Below are positions 53,160 through 62,258 of a stretch of DNA of 64,000 bases, piece by piece. The notes below the pieces were generated by a model. The model was not told the DNA's origin. It did not search any database and worked only from the letters and a program-made list of their open reading frames with translations. The first letter of the stretch is position 1, and each line of letters starts with the position of its first letter. Both the position numbers and the translations under genes were made by a program. Where the stretch lies: assembly GCA_900315925.1 (NCBI GenBank), contig ONAV01000013.1:1-64000 (forward strand), given 5' to 3'. Origin of the DNA: an uncultured Selenomonadales bacterium (GTDB lineage: Bacteria > Bacillota > Negativicutes > Acidaminococcales > Acidaminococcaceae).

Positions 53160-55949
53160 GTGGATTACAGTAAAACTCTGAATTTACCGGAAACCGAGTT
53201 TCCAATGCGGGGAAACCTGCCGAAACGTGAACCGGAATTTTTAAAATTCTGGGAAGAAAACAAGATTTATGAAAAGAAACAGAAATTGCATGAAGGGCAT
53301 ACCAAGTGGGTACTCCATGACGGACCTCCTTATGCCAACGGCCATATCCATATGGGGCATGCGCTGAATAAAGTATTGAAAGATATCATCATTAAATATA
53401 AATATGCCAAGGGCTATGATACTCCGTATATTCCCGGCTGGGATACGCACGGCATGCCGATTGAACATGCCTGTCTCAACGCTATGGGTGTGGACCGTCA
53501 CAGCATGACGGCGTTGGATCTGCGGGCAAAATGTGATGCCTACGCCCATGAGTTTGTGGATATCCAGCGGGAAGAATTCAAACGGCTGGGAGTGCTGGGC
53601 GACTGGGATCATCCCTATCTGACCCTGCAGCATTCTTTTGAAGCGGAGCAGATTCGCGTATTTGGCGCCATGGCCAACAAGGGTTACATTTATAAAGGAT
53701 TGAAACCGGTTTACTGGTGCCCCCATTGCGAAACCGCATTGGCGGAAGCGGAAATTGAATATGCAGACCAGAAGACACCGACCATTTATGTCAAATTCCC
53801 TCTGACCAAAGACAATGGCAAGACTCCGGAAGGCGTGAACGGCCGGCCGGTTTATGTTGTAATCTGGACCACCACGCCCTGGACTATTCCCGGCAACATG
53901 GCGGTCACCCTGCATCCTGATTTTGAGTATTCCTTTGTGGAAAACGGCGACGAAGTGTTGTTCATGGCCAGCGAGCTGGTCAATAATGTAGCGGCGGAAG
54001 CAGGCCTGACCCTGGGCAACGTGCTGGGCACGGTAAAGGGCCGTGAAATGGAATTTGCGGAATGTGAGCATCCGTTCCCGGAATACAATCATCGTAAATC
54101 CATGATTTGTCTGGCAGACTATGTTGATCTGGAAACCGGTACCGGCTGTGTACATACGGCCGGCGGTCACGGCGACGTGGACTACCTGACCTGCCTGAAA
54201 TACAATGTACCTATTGTCTGCCCCGTAGACGAACAGGGCAAGATGACGGCAGAAGCCGGCGAGCGCTTTAAAGGCCTGTTTGTGTTTGATGCCAATGTAC
54301 CGATCCTGAAATACCTGGCGGAACTGGGATTCCTGTTGGGTAAAAAGAATATCCATCACCAGTACGCCCATTGCTGGCGTTGCAAGAACCCCATCATCTA
54401 CCGGGCTACCGAGCAGTGGTTTGCTTCCGTGGACGGATTCCGCGATGCGGCCCTGCATGCGATTCATAATGAAGTAAAATGGATTCCCGCCTGGGGCGAA
54501 CCCCGTATCCATAACATGGTGGCAGACCGTCACGACTGGTGTATCAGCCGTCAACGCGTCTGGGGCGTACCGATTCCCATCTTCTATTGTGAAGAATGCA
54601 ACGAGCCGTTGGTTAATGAAGCGACGATTGAAAAAATTGCCAATATTTTTGAAGAAGAGGGCAGTGATGCCTGGTGGAAATATGAAGCGGACCAGCTGCT
54701 GCCGGAAGGGACGAAATGTCCCAAGTGCGGTCACACCCATTTCCGGAAGGAAAAAGATATCATGGATGTGTGGTTCGATTCCGGGTCCAGCCATATGGGT
54801 GTCATGACCAAACGTCCGGAACTGGAATGGCCCTGCGCCATGTATCTGGAAGGCAGCGACCAGCATCGCGGCTGGTTCCAGTCTTCCCTGTTGACATCTG
54901 TGGCAGTGACCGGGCATGCACCGTATCATTCTGTACTGACCCACGGGTATGTAGTAGACGGCGAAGGCCGCAAGATGTCCAAGTCTGTAGGTAACGTTAT
55001 TGCGCCTCAGGATATCATCAAGCAGTATGGCGCGGATATCGTCCGGTTGTGGGTGGCCTCGGCCGATTACAAGCAGGATATCCGTATCTCCAAAGAGATT
55101 CTGAAACAGCTGTCGGATGCGTATCGCAAGATTCGCAATACCATCCGCTACATTATGGGCAACACCAATGATTTTGATTATGCAACGGACAAAGTGGCCT
55201 TTGCCGATATGCAGGAACTGGACCAGTGGGCGCTGATGCGTCTGCAGCAGCTGAAAAAAGAAGTGGAAGCTGCCTATGAAGCATATGATTTCCATGTGCT
55301 GTTCCATGCCGTTCATAATTTCTGCACGGTAGAAATGTCCAGCTTCTATCTGGATATCATTAAGGATCGTCTGTATGTATCCAAACCGGATGATCCGGCC
55401 CGCCGCAGTGCCCAGACCGCTATGTATGAGATTCTGAACGATCTGATCGTCATGCTGTCCCCGGTGCTGAGCTTTACCATGGAAGAAGTATGGCAGTTCA
55501 TGAAGAAACCGGCCAATGCGCCGGAATCCGTACAAATGCTTCCCTGGCCAGAAGTGAAGACGGAGTACATTGATGAAGCGCTGGAAACAAAATACGATAA
55601 TTTCATTGCGATCCGCAGTGAAGTGACAAAAGTGCTGGAAGGTCATCGCCAGAACAAGACCATCGGTAATTCCCTGGAGGCCAAAGTAGTGCTGTATGCA
55701 GAAGGGGAAGCCCTGGAGATTCTGAAGTCTGTGGAAAAAGACCTGCCTACGCTGATCATTGTTTCCCAGGTGGAAGTACATGAAGGCGCCGCGGAAGGTG
55801 AAGAAGCTACCGGACGCAATGACCTGAAAGTAACCGTAAAGCCGGCTGACGGTCATAAGTGTGAACGCTGCTGGACTTACAGCGAGAGCGTGGGACAGAA
55901 CGCAGCCCATCCGGACCTGTGCGACCGCTGCGCGGCAGTGGTGGGATAA
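53160..55949 (+). CDS. ileS: Isoleucine-tRNA ligase
   Basis: IleRS charges tRNA-Ile. The 929-residue class Ia synthetase has the HIGH motif as GHIHMGHALNK, PYIPGWDTHGMPIEH, the editing-domain TTTPWTIPGN, the KMSKS loop GRKMSKSVGN, and a C-terminal zinc site CERCWTYSESVG...CDRCAAVV. The GTG 53160 start follows CAGGAGGAG. The T-box leader directly upstream confirms the amino-acid link. Confidence 0.98.
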   Translation: MDYSKTLNLPETEFPMRGNLPKREPEFLKFWEENKIYEKKQKLHEGHTKWVLHDGPPYANGHIHMGHALNKVLKDIIIKYKYAKGYDTPYIPGWDTHGMPIEHACLNAMGVDRHSMTALDLRAKCDAYAHEFVDIQREEFKRLGVLGDWDHPYLTLQHSFEAEQIRVFGAMANKGYIYKGLKPVYWCPHCETALAEAEIEYADQKTPTIYVKFPLTKDNGKTPEGVNGRPVYVVIWTTTPWTIPGNMAVTLHPDFEYSFVENGDEVLFMASELVNNVAAEAGLTLGNVLGTVKGREMEFAECEHPFPEYNHRKSMICLADYVDLETGTGCVHTAGGHGDVDYLTCLKYNVPIVCPVDEQGKMTAEAGERFKGLFVFDANVPILKYLAELGFLLGKKNIHHQYAHCWRCKNPIIYRATEQWFASVDGFRDAALHAIHNEVKWIPAWGEPRIHNMVADRHDWCISRQRVWGVPIPIFYCEECNEPLVNEATIEKIANIFEEEGSDAWWKYEADQLLPEGTKCPKCGHTHFRKEKDIMDVWFDSGSSHMGVMTKRPELEWPCAMYLEGSDQHRGWFQSSLLTSVAVTGHAPYHSVLTHGYVVDGEGRKMSKSVGNVIAPQDIIKQYGADIVRLWVASADYKQDIRISKEILKQLSDAYRKIRNTIRYIMGNTNDFDYATDKVAFADMQELDQWALMRLQQLKKEVEAAYEAYDFHVLFHAVHNFCTVEMSSFYLDIIKDRLYVSKPDDPARRSAQTAMYEILNDLIVMLSPVLSFTMEEVWQFMKKPANAPESVQMLPWPEVKTEYIDEALETKYDNFIAIRSEVTKVLEGHRQNKTIGNSLEAKVVLYAEGEALEILKSVEKDLPTLIIVSQVEVHEGAAEGEEATGRNDLKVTVKPADGHKCERCWTYSESVGQNAAHPDLCDRCAAVVG

Positions 55950-55992
55950 AATTGTTGCGCGTTTGGCGAAAAGAATCGTTGCGTAACATGAA

Positions 55993-56030
55993 AACACCTG
56001 TATCTGCAAAATCGGATACAGGTGTTTATT
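55993..56030 (+). terminator. Terminator after ileS
   Basis: AACACCTGTATC (55993-56004) pairs with GATACAGGTGTT (56015-56026), a perfect 12-bp stem, followed by TTATTTGT. Confidence 0.9.
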
Positions 56031-56041
56031 TGTAAATAGAG

Positions 56042-56161
56042 AAAACGCCCGCGCATATCCCGGAAAGGCTTGCCCCATCGAAAAACTTTAGGCGGCGACA
56101 GCAAGTTTTCTGGATGCCGCCGTAGTTTCGCGGGGGAGGGTGGGAGATGCGCGGGCGTTTT
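56042..56161. repeat. 120-bp extended hairpin element
   Basis: AAAACGCCCGCGCATATCCC (56042-56061) and the reverse complement of 56142-56161 match over 20 bp with one mismatch. Inside, GGCGGC/GCCGCC, CGAAA/TTTCG and CCCC/GGGG can stack further, giving one long branched stem. It lies between the ends of ileS and a - strand gene. It may be a bidirectional terminator, a small structured RNA or a mobile repeat. Confidence 0.6.
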
Positions 56162-56187
56162 GACTTAAAAAAATATGGCGCGGTTTA

Positions 56188-56433
56188 TCAGTCCCAGCGA
56201 TTCAGAATATCTTCAATAATCTGCTTTTCGGATTTTCGCTTTTTCTTCTGTTGTGTACGGAAATTGTTGTCTTCTTTGCCGGTGGAGTAGTCGGCGTAAT
56301 CGAAATCATCGTAGCCTTTATCATAGCTGCGATTATAATCGCCGTGTCCGTCGTCGCAGGAAAGAGGGAAAAATAAAAAAGGACTGGGTGAGGTGTTGCT
56401 TTCGTTACTGGCGTATAAAACAAATTGATTCAT
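56188..56433 (-). CDS. Small hydrophilic hypothetical protein
   Basis: The 81-residue - strand protein begins MNQFVLYASNESNTSPSPFL and has an Asp/Tyr-rich middle (DYNRSYDKGYDDFDYADYS). It ends in a basic, helical tail (QQKKKRKSEKQIIEDILNRWD). AAGGAGAAC lies ten bases before the ATG, and an extended -10 (TGATATAAT) is on the same strand at 56542-56534. No family is recognised. Confidence 0.6.
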   Translation of the reverse strand: MNQFVLYASNESNTSPSPFLFFPLSCDDGHGDYNRSYDKGYDDFDYADYSTGKEDNNFRTQQKKKRKSEKQIIEDILNRWD

Positions 56434-56533
56434 TGTGATGTGTTCTCCTTACAATTTAATAAAGCGGTTTGCATCTTCAGATAACAGATGAGATAAAAAA
56501 GTACGCATAACGTATTATGGCTTTCATTACATA

Positions 56534-56575
56534 ATTATATCATAAATTGACAAAAGCGACGTAACGTAATAAGAT
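56534..56575. promoter_or_regulatory. Divergent promoters
   Basis: On the + strand, TTGACA (56547-56552) and TAAGAT (56570-56575), 17 bases apart, lead to the thioesterase. On the - strand, TATAAT (56539-56534) with an extended TG serves the small hypothetical gene. The two overlap. Confidence 0.65.
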
Positions 56576-56634
56576 TAAAAAAGTATGAAACGAAAGACTG
56601 CTTTAAGCAGTTTCGGGAATGGGAGAGAAGCAGT

Positions 56635-57138
56635 ATGAAAGAACAGGAACAGAAGCATAACGGATTTCCACCTTCCAACCTGCCGCGGGATCCGGAGACG
56701 GGATATTTTCTGGACGTACCCGCGCGCATCCGGGAAATTTATAAGCACAATTGCTTTATGTCGGATTTTTTCCACATCAGCATTGATGAGATTTATTGCG
56801 GTGGCGCCCAGGTCAGCCTGCATATTGAACATGACAAACATGCCAACCACCGGAATGTAACCCATGGCGGCGTGTTGACGGCGCTGGCAGATTCCGTACT
56901 GGGAGTGACCGGCGCTTCTGTCGGAGAAGCTGTAGTAACTGTAAACTTTTCTATGGATTTCATCAGTAACGTAAGTATGGACGGCACAGTGCGTATGATC
57001 AGCAATATCAAACATCACGGCCGGACTACCATGGTCATCGTAGGTGAGATGTATGACAACAAAAACCGCCTGCTGGCCACCATGATGGCATCCATGGTGA
57101 ATGTAGATAAAATCGAAGGAATACCCAGCAAGTGGTAA
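56635..57138 (+). CDS. PaaI-type hotdog-fold acyl-CoA thioesterase
   Basis: The 167-residue protein has the hotdog signature of the PaaI family, HGGVLTALADSVLGVTGASVG, preceded by an acidic helix and followed by the beta strands VTVNFSMDFISNV and MVIVGEMYDNKNRLLATMMASMV. Such enzymes hydrolyse acyl-CoA thioesters; the acyl group is unknown. It overlaps the upstream in-frame extension of the aminotransferase-like gene, and the two probably form one transcript. Confidence 0.85.
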   Translation: MKEQEQKHNGFPPSNLPRDPETGYFLDVPARIREIYKHNCFMSDFFHISIDEIYCGGAQVSLHIEHDKHANHRNVTHGGVLTALADSVLGVTGASVGEAVVTVNFSMDFISNVSMDGTVRMISNIKHHGRTTMVIVGEMYDNKNRLLATMMASMVNVDKIEGIPSKW

Positions 57139-57152
57139 TAACGGAGGCTCAC

Positions 57153-58016
57153 ATGAAAACCAATCTGATTTTAATCAATAATGATATTGTGGATGCAGAA
57201 GAAATCAATGTGCATCCTTTTAACCGGGGTCATCAGTTCGGGGACGGCGTGTATGAAATTGTCCCCGTCTATAATGGAAAGGCCCTGCATGCGGAAATGC
57301 ATATGGAAAACCTGCTGAATGCACTGGTGCAGATTAAGGTTCCCGGCTTCTATATGGTAGAAGAAATGGTGGAATTTACAAGCCGGATGATCGAAGCGGC
57401 TGAAGTGACTGACGGTCTGCTCTATACGCAGGTGACCCGTGGAATCGGACCGTATGAGCTGGATTTTCCGGAACAGTGTGAACCGGAACTGATCATGCAG
57501 GCTGTGCCGCTGAACCGGGACACGCTGGCGGAACAGAGAAAGACCGGCGTAAACCTGATTACAGTTCCGGACGAACGGGCTGTCAAGTGTGAACTGAATA
57601 CATTGAACCGTCTGCCGGAAATTTTGGCGAAGAACAAAGCCCGCATCGGGAAATGCTATGATGCGTTGTTTGTGCGGGATGAAAAAATAACGGAAGCAAC
57701 CGAAGCTGCGTTTATGATTGTGAAAGATGAACTGCTTTGGACGTATCCCATGAAGCTTGGCAGTGTACATCAAAATGTGACACGGCAGCTGGTTAAAGAA
57801 AAACTGGCGGCGACACTGGACATGCAGGTAATCGAAAAAGCATTTACTAAAGAATTTGCGCTGGAAGCGGAAGAAGCGTTCCTGTGCGGTTATCGCTGCG
57901 AAATCATGCCGGTAGCAAAAATTGACCGGAGACCGGTGGCAGATGGCAAACCGGGTAAAGTAACCCTTCAGTTGCAGACGGCTTTTGAAGAGTATATTCA
58001 GGAACAGACGAAATGA
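57153..58016 (+). CDS. Class IV aminotransferase homologue lacking the PLP lysine
   Basis: The 287-residue protein matches D-amino-acid and branched-chain aminotransferases of fold type IV: HPFNRGHQFGDGVYEIVPVYNG, YTQVTRGIGPYEL, LFVRDEKITEATEAAFMIV (the conserved Glu) and EIMPVAKIDRRPVADGKPG. Where family members have the Schiff-base lysine (DIKSLNLL in Bacillus D-amino acid transaminase), this protein reads ELNTLNRL, putting Asn 149 (codon AAT 57597-57599) in its place. The SSN loop is also changed. It may be a non-catalytic or altered-function paralogue. ATG 57153 has ACGGAGG in front. Confidence 0.82.
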   Translation: MKTNLILINNDIVDAEEINVHPFNRGHQFGDGVYEIVPVYNGKALHAEMHMENLLNALVQIKVPGFYMVEEMVEFTSRMIEAAEVTDGLLYTQVTRGIGPYELDFPEQCEPELIMQAVPLNRDTLAEQRKTGVNLITVPDERAVKCELNTLNRLPEILAKNKARIGKCYDALFVRDEKITEATEAAFMIVKDELLWTYPMKLGSVHQNVTRQLVKEKLAATLDMQVIEKAFTKEFALEAEEAFLCGYRCEIMPVAKIDRRPVADGKPGKVTLQLQTAFEEYIQEQTK

Positions 58017-58531
58017 CAGATCCGCAACGTAACCGTGCGCTGGTGCGGGCTGCGCTGTGTCTGGCCATCGCGGTTGTGGTACAGGCTCTGCGGGTATTCC
58101 TGCCATTGCCGCCCATCGCATCCATGCTGCTGATCGGTACAGTGGTGAACCTCTGTCTGTGCTTCGCGGTATGGGGGAGTGGGATCCTGTATGCGGGAAT
58201 TATCTGCCTGCTCCTTCCGGTTTTCGCATTCTTACAGGGGCATTTGCCCGTATTGCCGATGGTGGCAGTGGTGTTTTTGGGAAATCTGGTGTTTTGCGTT
58301 GTAGTACAGCAGAAAAAACGGTGGAAGCATTATGTGTTTGCGCCATTGCTGAAAGCGGTAACGCTGTGGTCCTGTACGGGTATCGTGTGCAACCTGTTCC
58401 GGCTGCCCCAGCAGGCAAAGTATCTGCTGCAGGTTTCCATGGGGATTCCCCAGTGGACAACGGCGTTGCTTGGTGTTATTGCTGCTGCGTTTTTGTGGAA
58501 ACGGTTGCGGAAGAGCGGAAGCATATTGTGA
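58013..58531 (+). CDS. Integral membrane protein, possibly ECF transporter S component-like
   Basis: The 172-residue protein has about five hydrophobic helices (ALCLAIAVVVQALRVFLPLPP..., VAVVFLGNLVFCVVV and others) and a short basic C-terminus. The opening helices, with a proline-rich turn, recall substrate-binding subunits of ECF transporters, but no family motif is certain. It overlaps the aminotransferase homologue by four bases (ATGA), so the two are coupled. Confidence 0.7.
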   Translation: MTDPQRNRALVRAALCLAIAVVVQALRVFLPLPPIASMLLIGTVVNLCLCFAVWGSGILYAGIICLLLPVFAFLQGHLPVLPMVAVVFLGNLVFCVVVQQKKRWKHYVFAPLLKAVTLWSCTGIVCNLFRLPQQAKYLLQVSMGIPQWTTALLGVIAAAFLWKRLRKSGSIL

Positions 58532-58540
58532 AAAAACCCA

Positions 58541-58569
58541 TTGACAAACCGAAACACCAATGATAATAT
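58541..58569 (+). promoter_or_regulatory. tRNA-Leu promoter
   Basis: TTGACA (58541-58546) and TAATAT (58564-58569) are 17 bases apart, 22 bases before the tRNA. Confidence 0.8.
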
Positions 58570-58591
58570 AGTTTTGTTCCGTTTTTTACGT

Positions 58592-58678
58592 GCCGCTGTG
58601 GCGGAATTGGCAGACGCACTTGACTCAAAATCAAGCGCCTTTGCGGGCGTGCCGGTTCGACTCCGGCCAGCGGCACCA
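58592..58678 (+). tRNA. tRNA-Leu (anticodon CAA)
   Basis: The 87-base tRNA has acceptor arms GCCGCTG and CAGCGGC, an anticodon stem CTTGA/TCAAG with loop CTCAAAA (anticodon CAA, reading UUG), a long variable arm as in tRNA-Leu, the T arm GCCGGTTCGACTCCGGC and encoded CCA (58676-58678). Confidence 0.97.
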
Positions 58679-58697
58679 AATAGTAATAAATGTGAGA

Positions 58698-58727
58698 AGA
58701 TCATCCTGATGGGATGGTCTTTTTTTG
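58698..58727 (+). terminator. Terminator after tRNA-Leu
   Basis: AGATCATCC (58698-58706) pairs with GGATGGTCT (58712-58720, with one G-T pair), followed by seven T. Confidence 0.88.
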
Positions 58728-58913
58728 TGCAGCAAAAAGAAAAGCTGTATGGACATGTTACCGGTAGAACGGCTCTTTGGATTACCTGTTCTAAAATATT
58801 TTGCGGATGCAATGCAAAAATAACAGGTGCTTATGGTATAATACAATATATTAGTTTATGAATAGTTAATAACGTTGATTTCAATAACATGGATTGTCTG
58901 ATGGAGGGATAAC

Positions 58914-59567
58914 ATGAAAAAGCTTATCCTGGTAATGGCATTGTTTGTCACAGTGTTTATGAATGGACTGACTGCAGAAGCATTTCCCAAGGGGCAGCAG
59001 GCGGTGGTTGGACAGACATATTTTATTACCGGCCGTAATGTGTGGATCCGGGACGAGCCAAACACAAATATTGCCCCTGTGGCAGCGTATCGGTTTGGGG
59101 AACCGGTCAGACTTCTGGAAGTGAAAGGGAACTGGGCCCGTGTAAAAATGGTCAACGGCTGGGAACGGTATGCACATATTGATTATGTCGGCACCCAGGA
59201 GGTTTTACTAAGTAAAATGAAAGCATCAACGGAATGTATGATGGAACTGGACCGGATCTACGATGACGTAGAACGGTTGATGGAATCCATGTATCCGAAC
59301 GGTCCTGATGCAAAGGCGCCGACCCCTGCGGAACGCAAGACTTCCTGCGCAAAACTGACAGACCGGCTGAATGCGATGCGAAAATTGCTGGAAGGTACTG
59401 TTATGCCGGGTGAAGTCCGAAATGAAATTCGTTCCCTGACGAATAAAGTGGAAACTCTCATAGGTTTTCTGAATGAGTGGGAACATGGAGGAGAAGCCAA
59501 ATATACGCCTTATTTCCTTGAGAAATTTATGCCGGAATATGACCGGATCGGTGAATTGTATCGGTAA
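58914..59567 (+). CDS. Exported protein with bacterial SH3 domain
   Basis: The 217-residue protein starts with a signal peptide (MKKLILVMALFVTVFMNGLTAEA). An SH3b domain at ~30-90 (VWIRDEPNTNIAPVAAYRFGEPVRLLEVKGNWARVKMVNGWERYAHIDYVG) is followed by a helical C-terminal domain of about 120 residues with no match. SH3b domains often bind peptidoglycan, so a periplasmic, wall-linked role is likely. An extended -10 (TGGTATAAT, 58834-58842) lies upstream. Confidence 0.85.
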   Translation: MKKLILVMALFVTVFMNGLTAEAFPKGQQAVVGQTYFITGRNVWIRDEPNTNIAPVAAYRFGEPVRLLEVKGNWARVKMVNGWERYAHIDYVGTQEVLLSKMKASTECMMELDRIYDDVERLMESMYPNGPDAKAPTPAERKTSCAKLTDRLNAMRKLLEGTVMPGEVRNEIRSLTNKVETLIGFLNEWEHGGEAKYTPYFLEKFMPEYDRIGELYR

Positions 59568-59585
59568 AAAGAATGAATTTTGAGG

Positions 59586-59613
59586 AAGACTGCGGTTTAT
59601 ATCGCAGTCTTTC
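59586..59613 (+). terminator. Terminator after the SH3 protein gene
   Basis: AAGACTGCG (59586-59594) pairs with CGCAGTCTT (59603-59611) around GTTTATAT; the T-tail is short. The family 1 repeat end begins right after it. Confidence 0.7.
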
Positions 59614-59635
59614 CATTTAATCAGCGTCTCCTTAA
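59614..59635 (-). repeat. Solo right end of MITE-like family 1
   Basis: These 22 bases are identical to the right terminus of the element at 6274-6439 (CATTTAATCAGCGTCTCCTT plus AA). No left half is present, so it is a solo end or remnant. The rest of the 250-base gap before recJ holds only a TATAAT box (59686-59691). Confidence 0.7.
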
Positions 59636-59817
59636 AATAAATATGAAAAAACTATTCACAGATTACGTGTTTTTAGATACAATAATATAATAGGCAAAAG
59701 TTTTAAAAAAATCAGTTGCTTCACCCTGGCAGAAAATAGCAAGTCTATAACAGACAGGAAACTTGGCACAAAGGCCGCAAGAAGGGTGGGCGTACGGAGA
59801 GGATTTTGTAAACAGAG

Positions 59818-62187
59818 ATGAAACGATACAAGTATTGGGATTTAAAGACCTATGATAAGGAAGAGATAAAAGCACTGGCCGCGAAACTGGAAATATCCCC
59901 GGTCACTGCAGGGATATTATGGAATCGGGGGCTGAGGGAAGAAAACAGGATCAGGGATTTTTTATTTGGGAAAAAGGATACGTACTATGATCCTTTTCTT
60001 ATGAAAGATATGAGGCTGGCGGCAGAGCGGATCCTGCAGGCGGTGGAGGGCCGCGAGAAGATTGCCGTATATGGGGATTATGACGTGGACGGCATAACTG
60101 CCAGCTCTTTGCTGTATTTGTATTTGACCGGATTACAGGCGAATGTTTCTACCTATATTCCCAAACGGGAGGGCGAAGGATACGGCCTGAATAATGAAGC
60201 GCTGCAGTATTTGTATGAGGAAGGCATTACGCTGGTAATTACGGTAGACTGCGGCATCAGCGGAGTAAAAGAAGTGGCGGAAGCGCCGCGGGGAATGGAT
60301 ATTATTATTACAGACCATCACCGCCCGCCGGAACTGTTGCCGGCGGCATTTGCTATCGTCAATCCCAAGCAGGCGGACTGTATGTATCCGTTCAAAGGAT
60401 TGTCCGGCGTGGGTGTGGCGTTTAAGGTCTGTCAGGCGTTGGAAAAGCTGCGTAACCCGGCGGCCCCGTTCTGGGAACAGTATACAGAACTGGTTGCCCT
60501 GGGTACGGTGGCGGATATTGTACCGTTGCAGGATGAAAACAGGGCGCTGGTAAAACGGGGGATGAAAGCCATGGAAACTACATCCCTTACAGGCTTGCGC
60601 AAACTGCTGGAGGTATGCCGCTGCTACCGGGAAACGATTACTACAGAAAAAATCGGATTTATTCTGGCGCCCCGATTGAATGCGGTGGGGCGATTAGAGC
60701 ATGCGCAGCTGGCTGTAGAACTTCTGACCACAAAGGACGAAGAAGCGGCGGAACGCATGGCGAACAATCTGAATGATGAAAATGCAGTGCGTCAGGAAAT
60801 CAGCCGCCAGATTTTTACGGAAGCGGAAGCTTTGCTGGCAAAACAGGATTCCATCGGCCCGGCAATTGTGCTGGCAGGGCAATGGGATTCAGAAGCCCAG
60901 AAAGGCTGGCATCCCGGAGTAATCGGTATTGTGGCATCAAGACTGGTAGACAAATATTACCGTCCGGTTATTCTGATCAGTATCAGCGGGGAGATTGCCA
61001 AAGGCTCCTGCCGCAGCATCCCTCCGCTGGATCTGTATGACACTATTGATGCCTGCTCCGCCGATCTGGTACAGTTTGGAGGTCACAGTCAGGCCGCGGG
61101 CCTGACGCTGGAAAGCAGTAAGATAGAAGATTTCAGGAAACATTTTACGGACGTGGTCAGCAACAGCCTGCAGCCGGAAGATTATCAGCCGCATCTGGCT
61201 GTGGATGTTGAGTGGGAACGTCATGAGGAACTGACACTGTCCTTTTTACATGAACTGCAGTTGCTGGAACCCTTTGGCTGTGAGAATCCGGTTCCAATCT
61301 TCATGCTTCGCAATGCGGAACTGCATAATCCGCGTCTGTTTGGGCAGGAGCTGACGCACCTGCGATTCTTTGCCGATATCGGTTCCCGGTCCTGTCACTG
61401 TATTATGTGGCAGGGCGCCCAGTATCAGTTTTGTCTTTGCAATAATGCCCAGGCCGATATTGCCTTTAAGCCCCGCATCAATTTCTTTAACAATACGGAA
61501 AGCATTAATCTGGATATTGTTGCTTTTCGCATGGATATGGAACTGCATGACTACCGCAGGAATTCTGAATTTAAAGAAACAGTGCTGGCACGGCTTCTGC
61601 ATTCGGGGCAGCAGTTTACCGTGTTTATTAATCAAAACAGCAAGGAAGAAGCGGAACTTGCGTCATGTGCCAACGTGAAGATCCGATATTACGGGGAACA
61701 GTGCGAGGCTTCCGAAAAGCAGATCATCTTTTACGAATTGCCGGAAGAGAATATCTTCCAGTGGGGCAAATTCCCTGTATATGGGAATGGTGGAACGGTT
61801 TTGTACATCCTGTATAATATGGATGATTTATATATGCAGAAGAAACGGCTTCAGGAGGAATATCCGGATCGGAATCATCTGGTCGATGCCTACCGGTTGA
61901 TTAAACGGGTGTTGCAATCCCAGGCTGTCGCCAAGCTAGATCAGTTGAAATATCAGGCGGAAAAGCATCAGTTGTGTTTAAAGGAACATGATTTGCGTAT
62001 TTTCCGTGAACTGGATTTTTTCCGGATCGAGGGAGATAATCTGATGATGGGAAGTATGGAACGCAAACAATTGGAAGCGTCTCCCACCTACATCGGATTG
62101 TGTGCAAAGAAAGATACGCTGCTGGAAATGTATCATAACAGTTTACGGATAGCCGGCGCCAGGATCCAGAGCTTACGGAAACGCTGA
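59818..62187 (+). CDS. recJ: Single-stranded-DNA-specific exonuclease RecJ, long form
   Basis: RecJ degrades 5' single strands in repair and recombination. The 789-residue protein has the DHH core (AVYGDYDVDGITASSLLYLYL, LVITVDCGISG, DIIITDHHRPPE, GVGVAFKVCQAL), the DHHA1 domain with QFGGHSQAAGLTLE, an OB-like domain, and a C-terminal extension of about 200 residues seen in many Firmicutes. GGAGAGG lies about 15 bases before ATG 59818. Confidence 0.95.
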   Translation: MKRYKYWDLKTYDKEEIKALAAKLEISPVTAGILWNRGLREENRIRDFLFGKKDTYYDPFLMKDMRLAAERILQAVEGREKIAVYGDYDVDGITASSLLYLYLTGLQANVSTYIPKREGEGYGLNNEALQYLYEEGITLVITVDCGISGVKEVAEAPRGMDIIITDHHRPPELLPAAFAIVNPKQADCMYPFKGLSGVGVAFKVCQALEKLRNPAAPFWEQYTELVALGTVADIVPLQDENRALVKRGMKAMETTSLTGLRKLLEVCRCYRETITTEKIGFILAPRLNAVGRLEHAQLAVELLTTKDEEAAERMANNLNDENAVRQEISRQIFTEAEALLAKQDSIGPAIVLAGQWDSEAQKGWHPGVIGIVASRLVDKYYRPVILISISGEIAKGSCRSIPPLDLYDTIDACSADLVQFGGHSQAAGLTLESSKIEDFRKHFTDVVSNSLQPEDYQPHLAVDVEWERHEELTLSFLHELQLLEPFGCENPVPIFMLRNAELHNPRLFGQELTHLRFFADIGSRSCHCIMWQGAQYQFCLCNNAQADIAFKPRINFFNNTESINLDIVAFRMDMELHDYRRNSEFKETVLARLLHSGQQFTVFINQNSKEEAELASCANVKIRYYGEQCEASEKQIIFYELPEENIFQWGKFPVYGNGGTVLYILYNMDDLYMQKKRLQEEYPDRNHLVDAYRLIKRVLQSQAVAKLDQLKYQAEKHQLCLKEHDLRIFRELDFFRIEGDNLMMGSMERKQLEASPTYIGLCAKKDTLLEMYHNSLRIAGARIQSLRKR

Positions 62188-62195
62188 GAGACCTG

Positions 62196-62239
62196 TGCGT
62201 TTACTGGGCCGGTGGGTAACCGGCGGTTTTGTAAACGCA
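62196..62239. repeat. Short inverted repeat related to family 2
   Basis: TGCGTTTAC (62196-62204) and GTAAACGCA (62231-62239) are inverted repeats around a second small stem (GCCGGT...AACCGGC). The left end, GCGTTTACTGGGC, matches the end of the 39642-39745 element. It lies between recJ and rel. Confidence 0.5.
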
Positions 62240-62258
62240 GATAAGGAAGGAATAGAGT

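Noticed and set aside
53241-56078. Open frame of 945 codons on the - strand opposite ileS
   Set aside because: It is a mirror frame of a certain gene: no ribosome site, no recognisable domain and a composition typical of antisense frames.
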